A stretch of 64,000 nt of DNA from Shewanella cyperi (lineage in GTDB: Bacteria; Pseudomonadota; Gammaproteobacteria; Enterobacterales; Shewanellaceae): positions 3,511,001-3,575,000 of the forward strand of contig NZ_CP071501.1 of the NCBI RefSeq assembly GCF_017354985.1, read 5' to 3'. Below, piece by piece: positions 8,964 through 17,724 of the stretch (position 1 is its first letter; each line of letters opens with the position of its first letter). The position numbers and the translations under genes were made by a program. The notes under the pieces were generated by a model. That model was not told the origin of the DNA. It was given only the letters and a program-made list of their open reading frames with translations, and ran no database searches.

Positions 8964-9598
8964 TCGAACAGCTCCACGCTGTCCGGCGCCGGTTCGGCCG
9001 CCTTGCGGGTCACGCCGCGCAGGTATCTGGCTTCTTCGGTCTCGATTTGGCGGATACCTTCTATGGCCAAACGCTTGATCCTGACCTTGCCGCTTTGGGG
9101 ATGCAGCAGCACCTTGCGCGGCCAGGGACCACCGAGATCTTCGGCCTGCACCTCGATTCCCTCCATGGCCAGATAATTGCGAACAAAATCGATGTTGGAC
9201 TGGCCCACATTGAGCACTGACATGCGCCCCAGGCTGGCGCCACCGAAAATTTTGGCCTGCAAGCGACTCTTGAGGCCACCGACACTGAGTATGCTGTTGA
9301 TCAGCTGCTCCATGGCCCAGTTGCCATAGCGACAGGAGTAACTGGTCAGCTGGTGCCAATCCTCATGCAGGGCGCGCTCGGGTAACAAAAAATGATTGAG
9401 GCCGCCTATGCCCATCAGCGGATCCCAGATACAGGCCGCCACACAGGAACCCAGGCGGGTATAGATGAGTTCATCCTGATTGCTGATGTAGTACTCCCCG
9501 GGATCGACCCGCGCCACCCAGGACTGCTGCTCATTGTCCCAATATCTGGGGGTGCGTTCAAAGCCGGGGTATGCCTGCTGTCGAGAATCCAGCACCAT
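8960..9598 (-). CDS. cheD: Chemoreceptor glutamine deamidase CheD
   Basis: A 212-residue enzyme that deamidates specific glutamines on methyl-accepting chemotaxis proteins, tuning receptor signalling. The catalytic segment YTRLGSCVAACIWD holds the nucleophile Cys52, and GGLNHFLLP holds the conserved His69; IFGGASLGRM follows. It is about 50 residues longer at its ends than a minimal CheD, which is common in gammaproteobacteria. No other chemotaxis gene is in the window, so it stands apart from a che cluster. It converges on cmoM with a 4-nt overlap. Confidence 0.92.
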   Translation of the reverse strand: MVLDSRQQAYPGFERTPRYWDNEQQSWVARVDPGEYYISNQDELIYTRLGSCVAACIWDPLMGIGGLNHFLLPERALHEDWHQLTSYSCRYGNWAMEQLINSILSVGGLKSRLQAKIFGGASLGRMSVLNVGQSNIDFVRNYLAMEGIEVQAEDLGGPWPRKVLLHPQSGKVRIKRLAIEGIRQIETEEARYLRGVTRKAAEPAPDSVELFD

Positions 9599-9640
9599 CC
9601 CGCCTCCTTGGCTGACTTGCTTCCCCCAGTATAGCCGGAC

Positions 9641-10555
9641 CTATTGCAGCTGCATGGTACCCGGCATTATGCGGCAGGGGTTGGCGGCGCAGATATCGAA
9701 ATGCCCCTCAAGTGCTATGCCCTGTCTGGCCAGCCAATAGGGCAGGCTCTCATCCCCCAACAAATGCGCGGCACCCACCACCACAAACAAATGCTCCGGG
9801 GTATCCTCCGCAGCTAGCATCCCCATCAGGGTGTCGGCCATGTTGCGATTGCGGTCGGTCAGCAGCAGCTGATGCAGCCTGGCGTCATCCGCGCCCATGC
9901 CCTCATCCAGCAGGGCTTGCAGGGTTTGGGTATCCCCCCGGCGCCAACTGGCAATCATGGTGCTGATTTGCTCATCCCCCATGGCCAGGGCCTCATCGAC
10001 CATGGACCACTGGGTCTCCGGCGGCAGGCCATGCATCAGTTTGAACTGGAAGTCGATGCTTTCCAGCTCGAGGATTTGCTTGTCGCCGTGGCGCTCAAGC
10101 AGATACTGGTCGACACCATACTGGGCTTCCAGCCCCGCCGCCGCAAAACGCATCAGGGTGATCTGGGTTGCCTGCAACCAGGGACTCATGGCCGCCAGCT
10201 GACTGCACACCTGGGCCTTGTCCCGGCAGAATAACGCCAAGGCGGCATCGGTTGCCTTATCTGGAGGCGTCGGGTGCATGGCGTATTGACGCAGCAGCGC
10301 CGCCATTTCTGTCCGTGGATTGGTGATATCGGCTTCCACCACCAGGGCCCCGGCCTGCTCAAAGGCCAGCGACACAGCCTTGGGTAAGGGATAAAAATCC
10401 GCCTGGCCCACATGGATGGATCCGAGCAGGTGTACCGTCTTGCCCTGAAAGCTGAAACTGAAAAACGGCGGTTTGTCGTCGACGGCTGCCCACGCTGTGT
10501 GCCCCGTCAGCAACATCAAGACAAAACCCCAGACCAAGCGACTTGTTGCCATCAT
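9641..10555 (-). CDS. TraB/GumN family protein, exported
   Basis: A 304-residue protein with a signal peptide (to about AWA, residue 23). The family signature follows: VHLLGSIHVGQADFYPLP, then ALVVEADI, and near the C terminus LFVVVGAAHLLGDESL, which supplies the second conserved His and Gly. This is the TIKI/TraB/GumN fold, a putative metal-dependent protease; GumN lies in xanthan gene clusters but its role is unproven. Two adjacent ATG codons (10555 and 10552) follow an AAGG. Substrate is unknown. Confidence 0.85.
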   Translation of the reverse strand: MMATSRLVWGFVLMLLTGHTAWAAVDDKPPFFSFSFQGKTVHLLGSIHVGQADFYPLPKAVSLAFEQAGALVVEADITNPRTEMAALLRQYAMHPTPPDKATDAALALFCRDKAQVCSQLAAMSPWLQATQITLMRFAAAGLEAQYGVDQYLLERHGDKQILELESIDFQFKLMHGLPPETQWSMVDEALAMGDEQISTMIASWRRGDTQTLQALLDEGMGADDARLHQLLLTDRNRNMADTLMGMLAAEDTPEHLFVVVGAAHLLGDESLPYWLARQGIALEGHFDICAANPCRIMPGTMQLQ

Positions 10556-10599
10556 CCTTGCCTCTTATAATCCTGAAAAATTTTCATTGGATAGCCCTT

Positions 10600-10905
10600 A
10601 TGCCATACACCAAGGTGATTGAGCAACTGACCGATAATCTGCAACTGGCTTATCGCCAGGCCATAGATGCAGACAATACTCTGGATGAGTTAAAGAAGGC
10701 CGGCCACGGCAAATTCTCCTATGTGTTTACCGCAGAGGAAGGCTTCAGCACCCGCAGCAACCGTTTTCAGCCCTATATCCAGGAACTGGCGGAAGAGCTG
10801 AATACCCTCAAGCAGGCCCCCACCCCGGAGCGACTGGAATCCATGGTGCGCAAGCTGGGACTGCTGCTGCAAACCCTGCAGGCCCTCAAAAGCCACAATA
10901 AGTAA
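10600..10905 (+). CDS. Small helical protein of unknown function
   Basis: A 101-residue soluble, acidic protein, mostly alpha-helical by composition (LTDNLQLAYRQAIDADNTL; RLESMVRKLGLLLQTLQAL). The ATG at 10600 gives MPYTKVIEQL; an upstream in-frame start would add a hydrophobic stretch translated from the spacer. It is followed after 60 nt by the EAL-CBS-GGDEF gene in the same direction. I do not recognise the family with confidence. A small single-stranded-DNA or primosome-type helper is only a guess. Confidence 0.7.
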   Translation: MPYTKVIEQLTDNLQLAYRQAIDADNTLDELKKAGHGKFSYVFTAEEGFSTRSNRFQPYIQELAEELNTLKQAPTPERLESMVRKLGLLLQTLQALKSHNK

Positions 10906-10965
10906 GCGTCATATTAGTGTCATCGTTTCGCCATAGACTGCCCCAAACTTTCGTAGGAGCATTCC

Positions 10966-12711
10966 ATGGCCGCAGCGGCACAACAGACAGCACTGGCGCA
11001 GATTGTCGAGCAACGCACTATCAATGCCTTGTTTCAGCCAATTTTCGATATTGCCGCCAACAAGGTGCACGGGTATGAAGCACTGACCCGCGGTCCCAGG
11101 GACTCCTGTCTGCACTCCCCGGTAGAGCTGTTTCGCACCGCAGAGCTGTGCGGTCGCCTCAGTGAACTGGAAACCCTGTGCCGGCAAATTTCGGTGGAAC
11201 AGTTTGCCCGGCGCCAGTTGCCCGGCAAGCTGTTTATCAATATCTCACCCAAGGCGCTGCTGGATCCCGATCATCCCAAGGGCAAAACCCTGGCGCTGCT
11301 GCAGCAGCTGGGGATCCCGCCCTCAGAGGTGGTGATTGAATTATCGGAGCAACACCCAGCAGACGACATAGATCTGCTTAAGGCCTGCCTGCACAGGTAC
11401 AGGGATCAGGGATTTCTGACCGCCATCGACGACCTGGGTGCCGGCTATTCCGGCCTCAGGCTCTGGTCCGAACTGGCGCCCGACTATGTCAAAATCGACC
11501 GCCACTTTATCCACGAAATAGATAAGTACCCGGTCAAACAGGAGTTTGTCCGCTCCATAGTCGAGCTGTGCCAGAGTCTGACCTGCAAGGTGATCGCCGA
11601 AGGCATAGAGACAGAGCAGGAACTGCTGATCCTCAAGCAACTGGGGATCATTTATTGCCAGGGCTTCCTGCTGGGCAAACCTGAACTGCACCCCAATCGC
11701 AGTTTGCAAAGCCGGCTGCTCCCCTCCCATCAACCTGCACCCCACAGGTACAGTGAAACCGCCGAGAGTTTGTGCTGCAACGCGGTCACTGTGAGCGCCG
11801 AAACCCGCCTCAAGCTTGTGGGTGAGCGTTTCAGCGCCGAACCGACACTGCAGGCCGTGGTGGTGCAGGCGCAGGATAAACCCGTAGGTATTATCAGCCG
11901 CGCCAGCCTGCTGGAGCTGTTCAGCACACCCTATGGCCGGGCGCTGCACGAAAACCACAGGGTGTCCGAAGTCATGGATACCCAGGTGCCGCGCATTGAA
12001 GCCGGCGCGCCACTGTCAATGGTCAGTCAATTGCTGACCGCCGACAGCGAATCCCAGATGGCCCAGCAATTTATCATCATGCGCCAGGGTGAGTTATTGG
12101 GTATAGGCCATACCAAGGATCTGCTGGCGAGGATCACCGAGTACCGCATCAAGATGGCCCGTCATGCCAACCCCCTGACCGATTTGCCCGGCAATGTACC
12201 CATTCAGGAGGAGTTGCAGCGCTTGCAACGGCAGCGCAGGCCTTTTTATCTGGGTTATTTCGACCTGAACCATTTCAAGCCCTACAACGATGTCTATGGT
12301 TTTTGCCGCGGCGATGAGGTGATTTGTGAGGTGGCCAGTCTGTTATCTCGTTTCCAGGGACCGGATTGTTTTATTGGCCATATTGGCGGCGATGACTTTG
12401 TGATGATAGCCACAGACCCGCGCATGCTCGACTGGTCGAGGGAAGTATTACTGGCGTTTAATGGCAGGCGGGAATCCTTCTACCAGGCGGAGCACTGGCA
12501 TTCCCAGGCCATGCCAGGACAAGACAGGGATGGCACGCCGGGGCAACTGCCTTTGATCAGTCTCAGCGTTGGCATTCTCAGCCCCAGGCACAGCTTCAAT
12601 GCCAGCGAGCACGAACTGTCGCTGCTGAGTGCCAGGGCAAAAAAACAGGCAAAACTCGCCAGGGACGGGTTTTGCCTGCTGGATGACAGACCGGCGCTGC
12701 TGAGTGCCTAA
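10966..12711 (+). CDS. EAL-CBS-GGDEF protein, probable c-di-GMP phosphodiesterase
   Basis: A 581-residue cytosolic protein with the order EAL (about residues 15-240), a CBS pair (about 265-395) and GGDEF (about 405-575). Key EAL residues are present: EALTR at 38-42, INIS, ELSE, DDLGAGYSGL, VKID, AEGIE and CQGF, so phosphodiesterase activity is plausible. The cyclase motif reads GGDDF instead of GGDEF, which may impair synthesis and leave a GTP-sensing role. The CBS pair may bind an adenine nucleotide. TAGGAG lies 6 nt before the ATG. The EAL-first order is the reverse of most hybrid proteins. Confidence 0.88.
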   Translation: MAAAAQQTALAQIVEQRTINALFQPIFDIAANKVHGYEALTRGPRDSCLHSPVELFRTAELCGRLSELETLCRQISVEQFARRQLPGKLFINISPKALLDPDHPKGKTLALLQQLGIPPSEVVIELSEQHPADDIDLLKACLHRYRDQGFLTAIDDLGAGYSGLRLWSELAPDYVKIDRHFIHEIDKYPVKQEFVRSIVELCQSLTCKVIAEGIETEQELLILKQLGIIYCQGFLLGKPELHPNRSLQSRLLPSHQPAPHRYSETAESLCCNAVTVSAETRLKLVGERFSAEPTLQAVVVQAQDKPVGIISRASLLELFSTPYGRALHENHRVSEVMDTQVPRIEAGAPLSMVSQLLTADSESQMAQQFIIMRQGELLGIGHTKDLLARITEYRIKMARHANPLTDLPGNVPIQEELQRLQRQRRPFYLGYFDLNHFKPYNDVYGFCRGDEVICEVASLLSRFQGPDCFIGHIGGDDFVMIATDPRMLDWSREVLLAFNGRRESFYQAEHWHSQAMPGQDRDGTPGQLPLISLSVGILSPRHSFNASEHELSLLSARAKKQAKLARDGFCLLDDRPALLSA

Positions 12712-12714
12712 CAG

Positions 12715-13239
12715 TTACTCGGGCAGAACCAGATCCTTGGAGACCCACTGGGTCAACAGCCGCACCTCATGCATGAAAGGCCGGTCGTTGTAATTGCGGA
12801 TGTCATTCATGAAATTCATATTGGTGAGCTTTTCATCGCCGGCGGCGATCACCTGGTCCTTATCCAGCAAGCGGTAACTGAAGCTGATCCGCGGTGGATA
12901 CACCTCTTTGACTATGCGCAAATCCGTGGTGGTGGCACCAAAGGTCGGGCGCATATCACCGGCCATGTCCACGTCAGTCACCGTCAGCTCCAGCTTCTGT
13001 TCCGGTTTGAAACGCTTCTGGGCACTCTTGTCCAATTCCTTGGTCAAGGTCTCGAACAGCCGCTGTTCAAAGCGGGACTGCAACTCACCACTGGACTCTA
13101 TATCCCTGAATTTTTTGGGTTCCTGCCAGGTAATCTTGACCATTCCCTGTTCGGTGACCGGATTTTCCATCGCCTCATCGGCCGCCACAGCCGCGCCCGC
13201 AAGCATGCATCCAGCCACGAGTGTCATTAATTTACGCAT
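12715..13239 (-). CDS. DUF3016 family exported protein
   Basis: A 174-residue protein with a clear signal peptide (MRKLMTLVAGCMLAGAAVAA). The mature part has the pattern of the DUF3016 family found in Shewanella and relatives: VKITWQEPKKFRDI near the start and FSYRLLDKDQVIAAGDEKL toward the end. AAGGAGG stands 6 nt before the ATG at 13239, which decides the start. Periplasmic location is inferred; function is unknown. It converges on the EAL-CBS-GGDEF gene with a 3-nt gap. Confidence 0.8.
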   Translation of the reverse strand: MRKLMTLVAGCMLAGAAVAADEAMENPVTEQGMVKITWQEPKKFRDIESSGELQSRFEQRLFETLTKELDKSAQKRFKPEQKLELTVTDVDMAGDMRPTFGATTTDLRIVKEVYPPRISFSYRLLDKDQVIAAGDEKLTNMNFMNDIRNYNDRPFMHEVRLLTQWVSKDLVLPE

Positions 13240-13428
13240 CTCAGCCTCCTTGGGTACCAATATCTGCCTTCAACCCGGGTTATCCGGCAGTTCCCCTGCT
13301 TAACACCGGTTCAGCAATCATTCGCCACAGCAATTGCAACTTACTATTTTAGTTGATATTGAACGAAAATAGTTCAGCCGCCAATGGTGACAATTTGTAT
13401 CACCCATCGCATTCGACGGGGGCGCCGG

Positions 13429-13938
13429 CTAGAAAGGAAACATGGCCGCCAGACGTGGATATTGCCGCCGCAAATCCTTGGGCCTGTTACTGAACTGCTT
13501 ACCGGCGGGCTTGGCCTGGCCCGAGGGCACAAAGGGCAGCTCGTGACCGGTCCGCTCCTCATAGAGTTGACCGGCAATCAGATCATAATCTTCCACAAAG
13601 GGATAAGCGTATTCGTCCATCAAGGGCCAGGCCTCAAGCGCCGCCAGGGAGTCAGGATCGGCCAGGGCCGCCTCGAAACGCGCCTGCCCCAGGGAAATCA
13701 GAAAACAACGGAACTCGGCAAAGCCGTAGTCTGTGTCACAGCCGGTGATCACATAGGCGGCCCCCCACAGATCCCAGTGGTAGCAGCGCCGCATCTGCTG
13801 GCCGAACCATTTATCAAAGGCCGCCAACTCTTCATTACCCAAATCCTGCAATCGGGTCCGCAACTGTGCCGCCAGCGAGCCCTGGTCCTGCCCGGGCGTG
13901 GTCCGGGTTACCCACTGCCAATAAAGCTCTTCAGTCAT
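13429..13938 (-). CDS. DUF4240 family protein
   Basis: A 169-residue soluble protein beginning MTEELYWQWV. The Trp-rich pattern (YHWDLWGAAYVITGC, then YGFAEFRCFLISLG) is that of DUF4240, a family seen next to immunity or polymorphic-toxin genes in some genomes but also alone. No toxin neighbour is visible here. The ATG at 13938 follows AGGTGA; an upstream GTG overlaps that site. Function is unknown. Confidence 0.75.
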   Translation of the reverse strand: MTEELYWQWVTRTTPGQDQGSLAAQLRTRLQDLGNEELAAFDKWFGQQMRRCYHWDLWGAAYVITGCDTDYGFAEFRCFLISLGQARFEAALADPDSLAALEAWPLMDEYAYPFVEDYDLIAGQLYEERTGHELPFVPSGQAKPAGKQFSNRPKDLRRQYPRLAAMFPF

Positions 13939-14038
13939 ACTTGTCACCTGTTATTAAACCGCGCCATTTTACACCGCTCTGGACTCAGCCCCAGGCTTTT
14001 TCTACACTTGGCCATCGCAAATTGACCGGAAGTGTCCC

Positions 14039-14434
14039 ATGTTCAAGGCCCCGCTGCCATTACGCCTGTTAATCCTGTTGTATTTATTACTGAGCATAGC
14101 GGCCCTGGCCCGCAGCATCAGCACGGGAGCGCTGGACCTCTTCACCCTGGGGGTCATACCCGTAGTGGTCGGCTTATTGCTGCGCACCGCCTGGTCTGAG
14201 GTGGTGCTGAAGCTTTACATTGCCATCCAAACCCTGGGCTTTGCCGCCTTCGGCGTCACCGCCATCCTGGCACTGCAAATCACGCCACAGGATGTAAAAG
14301 TGGAGCTGCTGGGGTATCAACCGCCATTTGCCGCCGTCGTTCTCTGCGTTATCGGCTTGCTGGCCTACCAATATTGGGTCGCATTTTCGGCCTCAACCAA
14401 AGCCTATTTGCGCCGCGTTCCACAACAGGAATAG
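14039..14434 (+). CDS. Four-helix membrane protein of unknown function
   Basis: A 131-residue inner-membrane protein with four hydrophobic helices (about residues 8-26, 33-49, 57-78 and 95-115) and a short basic C-terminal tail (KAYLRRVPQQE). It stands between a DUF4240 gene on the other strand and the tandem-receiver gene on the same strand, 72 nt away. No conserved motif is recognised. Confidence 0.65.
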   Translation: MFKAPLPLRLLILLYLLLSIAALARSISTGALDLFTLGVIPVVVGLLLRTAWSEVVLKLYIAIQTLGFAAFGVTAILALQITPQDVKVELLGYQPPFAAVVLCVIGLLAYQYWVAFSASTKAYLRRVPQQE

Positions 14435-14506
14435 GCAGATTCTGTTGTCAAATTGTTATCTCTGGGGTAGTTTGCTGCCAGATACAGCAGACACAGAAGC
14501 AGTAGT

Positions 14507-15310
14507 ATGAGCCACCTGTCCCCCAGTGAATTGTCCATCCTTTTGGTGGAACCTTCAGATACCCAACGTAAAATCATCATTTCCCGCCTGCAGCAGGAAG
14601 GGGTGCACGCCATCAGCACAGCGGCATCCCTGGCCGAAGCCAGGGAATCCCTGTTGCGCCACAAGCCGGATCTCGTTGCCAGTGCCATGCATTATGCCGA
14701 TGGCGATGCTCTGGAACTGCTCGACTGGGTCAAGGGCAATCGTGAATATCAGGATGTGCAGTTTATGCTGGTGTCCAGCGAGTGGCGGCAGGAACAGCTG
14801 GAGATTTTCCGCCAGTCCGGTGTGGTCGCCATCCTGCCCAAGCCCTTCAGCAAGGACCACTTGGGCAAGGCCCTCAATGCCACCATAGATTTGCTCAGCC
14901 ACGATGAACTGGACCTCAGCCACTATGACGTGCAGGACTTGCGGGTACTGGTGGTGGATGACAGCCGCATGGCCCGTAATCATATCCGTCGCACCATCAG
15001 CAATCTGGGCATGCGCCAGATAGTCGAAGCCGCAGACGGTGCCGAAGCCATAGCCCTGATGCAGGAGCAGATGTTTGATCTGGTGATTACCGACTACAAC
15101 ATGCCCAGCGTCGATGGTTTGGCCCTGACCCAATTTATCCGCAACCAGAGCCAACAGTCGCACATTCCCATCCTCATGGTGTCTTCCGAGGCCAACGAAG
15201 CCCATTTGAGCAACGTGGCCCAGGCCGGCGTCAACGCCCTGTGCGATAAGCCGTTTGAGCCCCAATGGGTGAAGAAAATCCTCTATACCCTGCTCGAAGA
15301 TCAGCATTGA
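14507..15310 (+). CDS. Response regulator with two receiver domains, the first degenerate
   Basis: A 267-residue protein made of two CheY-like receiver domains and no output domain. The second (about 144-265) has an intact phosphorylation site: VVDDS, DLVITDYNMPSVDG with Asp196, and DKPFEP. The first (about 8-128) aligns as DLVASAMHYADG, with Ala60 where the phosphoryl-accepting Asp should be, and VEPSD where the acidic pair should be; its Lys (LPKPF) is retained. The first domain is therefore probably a pseudoreceiver for protein contacts. No kinase gene adjoins it. It is transcribed toward the HU gene, 129 nt downstream. Confidence 0.85.
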   Translation: MSHLSPSELSILLVEPSDTQRKIIISRLQQEGVHAISTAASLAEARESLLRHKPDLVASAMHYADGDALELLDWVKGNREYQDVQFMLVSSEWRQEQLEIFRQSGVVAILPKPFSKDHLGKALNATIDLLSHDELDLSHYDVQDLRVLVVDDSRMARNHIRRTISNLGMRQIVEAADGAEAIALMQEQMFDLVITDYNMPSVDGLALTQFIRNQSQQSHIPILMVSSEANEAHLSNVAQAGVNALCDKPFEPQWVKKILYTLLEDQH

Positions 15311-15439
15311 GGTCAAAAAAGTAAAAAATTTGCACCAATACCGGATTTTGACCGGTTTGAAAACTTCCCAAAAGCCAATCCCTGTGGCATGTTAGGCGGG
15401 TTTTACAACAATAAATCACGGAAAGAAGAGAACTGTCAT

Positions 15440-15712
15440 ATGAACAAAGCTGAACTGATCGCCAAGATTGCCGAGCAAGCAGAATTGAGCAAGGCCGACG
15501 CGGCACGTGCGCTGAAATCCTTTGAAGAAGCGGTAACCGAAGCCATGAAGAATGGCGACAAAATCTCCATCGTGGGTTTTGGTTCATTTGAAACCTCCAC
15601 CCGCGCCGCCCGCACCGGTCGCAATCCTCAAACCGGCAAAGAGATCCAGATCCCAGCGGCAACCATTCCCAAGTTCAAGGCCGGCAAGGCTCTGCGCGAC
15701 AGCGTGAACTAA
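15440..15712 (+). CDS. HU-family histone-like DNA-binding protein
   Basis: A 90-residue nucleoid protein, the standard HU length. It opens [20 protein letters not shown] and carries the family signature [21 protein letters not shown] in the DNA-embracing arm, ending ALRDSVN. HU dimers bend DNA non-specifically and support replication and transcription. The ATG at 15440 follows GAAGAG. It resembles HupA and HupB about equally, so no gene symbol is given. It ends in a strong terminator. Confidence 0.95.
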   Translation: MNKAELIAKIAEQAELSKADAARALKSFEEAVTEAMKNGDKISIVGFGSFETSTRAARTGRNPQTGKEIQIPAATIPKFKAGKALRDSVN

Positions 15713-15726
15713 GACTGAGTTCAGTT

Positions 15727-15754
15727 AAAAAAGCCTCCAACCGGAGGCTTTTTT
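15727..15754 (+). terminator. Rho-independent terminator after HU
   Basis: A 12-bp stem, AAAAAAGCCTCC with GGAGGCTTTTTT, a 4-nt loop and a T-tract. Confidence 0.92.
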
Positions 15755-15978
15755 ATTGCTGCGACATCCAGTCTGGCTGCACAAAAAGCGTGCATCAGCT
15801 GCGTCATACTGGGGCAATATCCACAACCAGATCCAAAGCCAATATTGTAACATTCTGTATTAATGAGCTTTATTTAAATGGCACAAGATTGGCAATCGTA
15901 ACTAAAGTAATAAACACCAAGTGCCGTCACCCAAAGAGGTGTGCAGTCCGGCCGCCAAAACAATTGAAGGGGATGAGA

Positions 15979-16671
15979 ATGAAGAAACTGTTGAGCCAAT
16001 TTGCCTTGCTGGGTCTGACCTCACTCGCCGTGGCACCAGCCATGGCCACATTTGAGGGCAACATAGGCGTCAGTTCCAATTACCTGTGGCGCGGCGTCAC
16101 CCAAACCCAGGACGGCGTCGCCGTCGACGGTGGCGTGGATTACAGTCATGAGTCCGGCTTCTATGTTGGCTCTTGGGCTTCCAGTGTCGACTTTGGTGAT
16201 GACACCAGCTTTGAGCTGGACCTTTATGGTGGCTATGCCGGCAGCTTTGCCGAGGACTTCAGCTACGATGTGGGCTACCTGCTGTACGCCTATCCCGATG
16301 CCGAGGGTGACATAGACTTCGGTGAACTCTACGCCTCTTTGGGTTGGAAGTGGTTCACCCTGAAATACGCCCAGTTTATCCACGCCGGTGACGATGTAAC
16401 TCCCGATGAACTCGACAACACCGACATGAAATACCTGACCGCCGATGTCAGCATTCCCCTGAGCGACAGCCTGGCAGTGGGTGCCCATTACGGCTATGCG
16501 GATGGAGAAGTCAATCAGGCCTGGTACGCCGTATCCCACTACAGTGAGTATTCCCTGTCATTGAGCAAGGAAACCAACATAGGCACAGTGAGCTTTATCC
16601 TGGCGGACACAGATCTGCCCGGCGATGATGCCAAGCTGGTATTGAAATACTCTTACGGCTTCGAGCTGTAA
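15979..16671 (+). CDS. TorF-family putative porin
   Basis: A 230-residue outer-membrane protein of the TIGR02001 (TorF) type. The signal peptide (MKKLLSQFALLGLTSLAVAPAMA) is followed by the family opening FEGNIGVSSNYLWRGVTQTQDG, and alternating beta strands run to the C-terminal SYGFEL. GAAGGGG lies 6 nt before the ATG at 15979; an ATG two codons upstream overlaps it. In Shewanella, TorF lies beside TMAO reductase genes, but no such genes are here. Transport substrate is unknown. Confidence 0.82.
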   Translation: MKKLLSQFALLGLTSLAVAPAMATFEGNIGVSSNYLWRGVTQTQDGVAVDGGVDYSHESGFYVGSWASSVDFGDDTSFELDLYGGYAGSFAEDFSYDVGYLLYAYPDAEGDIDFGELYASLGWKWFTLKYAQFIHAGDDVTPDELDNTDMKYLTADVSIPLSDSLAVGAHYGYADGEVNQAWYAVSHYSEYSLSLSKETNIGTVSFILADTDLPGDDAKLVLKYSYGFEL

Positions 16672-16686
16672 CGCCCCAGGACTCAA

Positions 16687-16720
16687 GCCGCCTGACCTAC
16701 ATAACCAAAAACCAGGCGGC
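16687..16720. repeat. Inverted repeat between convergent torF-like and rimK genes
   Basis: 8-bp arms, GCCGCCTG and CAGGCGGC, are separated by 18 nt. There is no T-tract, so it is at best a weak terminator or an mRNA 3' end structure. Confidence 0.5.
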
Positions 16721-16724
16721 AACC

Positions 16725-17630
16725 TCAGGCAACGTAACTTCGGCCGCCTTTACGGGCGGCCAACATTTTTTCTATGTATTCAACTATGGGCTCGGCCACC
16801 TGAATACCCGTTGTCTGCTCTATGCCCTCAATACCCGGTGCCGAGTTCACCTCCAGCACCAGGGGCCCACGGCTGGAACGCAGTATATCCACCCCGGCCA
16901 CACACAGGCCCATGGCTTTTACCGCGGCCACTGCAGTCTTGCGCTCCAGTGGGGTAATCTTCACTTTCTGGGCACTGCCGCCCAGGTGCAGGTTGGAGCG
17001 AAAATCTCCCTCGGGGCCGGTGCGTTGCATGGCCGCCACCACCTTGTCGCCGACCACAAAGCAGCGGATATCGCTGCCATTGGCCTCCTTGATAAACTCC
17101 TGCACCATGATGTTGGCCTTGAGCCCCAAAAAGGCCTCGATCACGCTTTCGGCCGCCTTGCGGGTCTCGGCCAGCACCACCCCAATGCCCTGAGTGCCTT
17201 CGAGCAATTTAATCACCAGCGGCGTACCGCCCACCATGTTGATCAAGTCGGGAATATCATCGGGTTTGTTGGCAAAACCGGTCACAGGCATGCCTATGCC
17301 CTTGCGCGACAGCAACTGCAACGCCCTGAGTTTGTCGCGGGAGCGGGCGATGGAGATGGAGTCATTGGCGGCGAAGACCCCCATCATCTCAAACTGGCGC
17401 ACCACGGCGCAGCCATAGAAGGTCACGCTGGCATGAATTCTGGGAATAATGGCATCCAGCCCCAGCACTTCCTGGCCTTCCAGGTGAATGCTGGGCTTGA
17501 TTGAATTGATGTTCATGTAACAGTTGAGGGGATTGATCACCAGGGCCTCGTGGCCCCGGTTGTGACAGGCTTCCAGCAAGCGACGGGTGGAATACAACTC
17601 GGGAAACTGCGACAGCACGCCTATTTTCAT
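16725..17630 (-). CDS. rimK: Ribosomal protein S6--L-glutamate ligase
   Basis: A 301-residue ATP-grasp enzyme that adds glutamates to the C terminus of ribosomal protein S6. Matches to E. coli RimK include [18 protein letters not shown] at the start, [27 protein letters not shown] (ATP-binding loop), [20 protein letters not shown] and [14 protein letters not shown] (Mg-binding Glu and Asn). The ATG at 17630 is set by homology; an upstream TTG is unlikely. It lies 94 nt downstream of a receiver-GGDEF-EAL gene on the same strand. In Pseudomonas, RimK activity is raised by c-di-GMP and rimK is cotranscribed with an EAL gene, so the neighbourhood is suggestive. The protease partner RimB is not seen here. 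Confidence 0.92.
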   Translation of the reverse strand: MKIGVLSQFPELYSTRRLLEACHNRGHEALVINPLNCYMNINSIKPSIHLEGQEVLGLDAIIPRIHASVTFYGCAVVRQFEMMGVFAANDSISIARSRDKLRALQLLSRKGIGMPVTGFANKPDDIPDLINMVGGTPLVIKLLEGTQGIGVVLAETRKAAESVIEAFLGLKANIMVQEFIKEANGSDIRCFVVGDKVVAAMQRTGPEGDFRSNLHLGGSAQKVKITPLERKTAVAAVKAMGLCVAGVDILRSSRGPLVLEVNSAPGIEGIEQTTGIQVAEPIVEYIEKMLAARKGGRSYVA

Positions 17631-17724
17631 CGTTTGGAGTACCAATAAAGGTTTGAAAAGCCTGACCCATTACGGGCACCAAACGCAAATTCTTGTCCAT
17701 CGGCCCGAGTTTGGCAAGTGAAGT

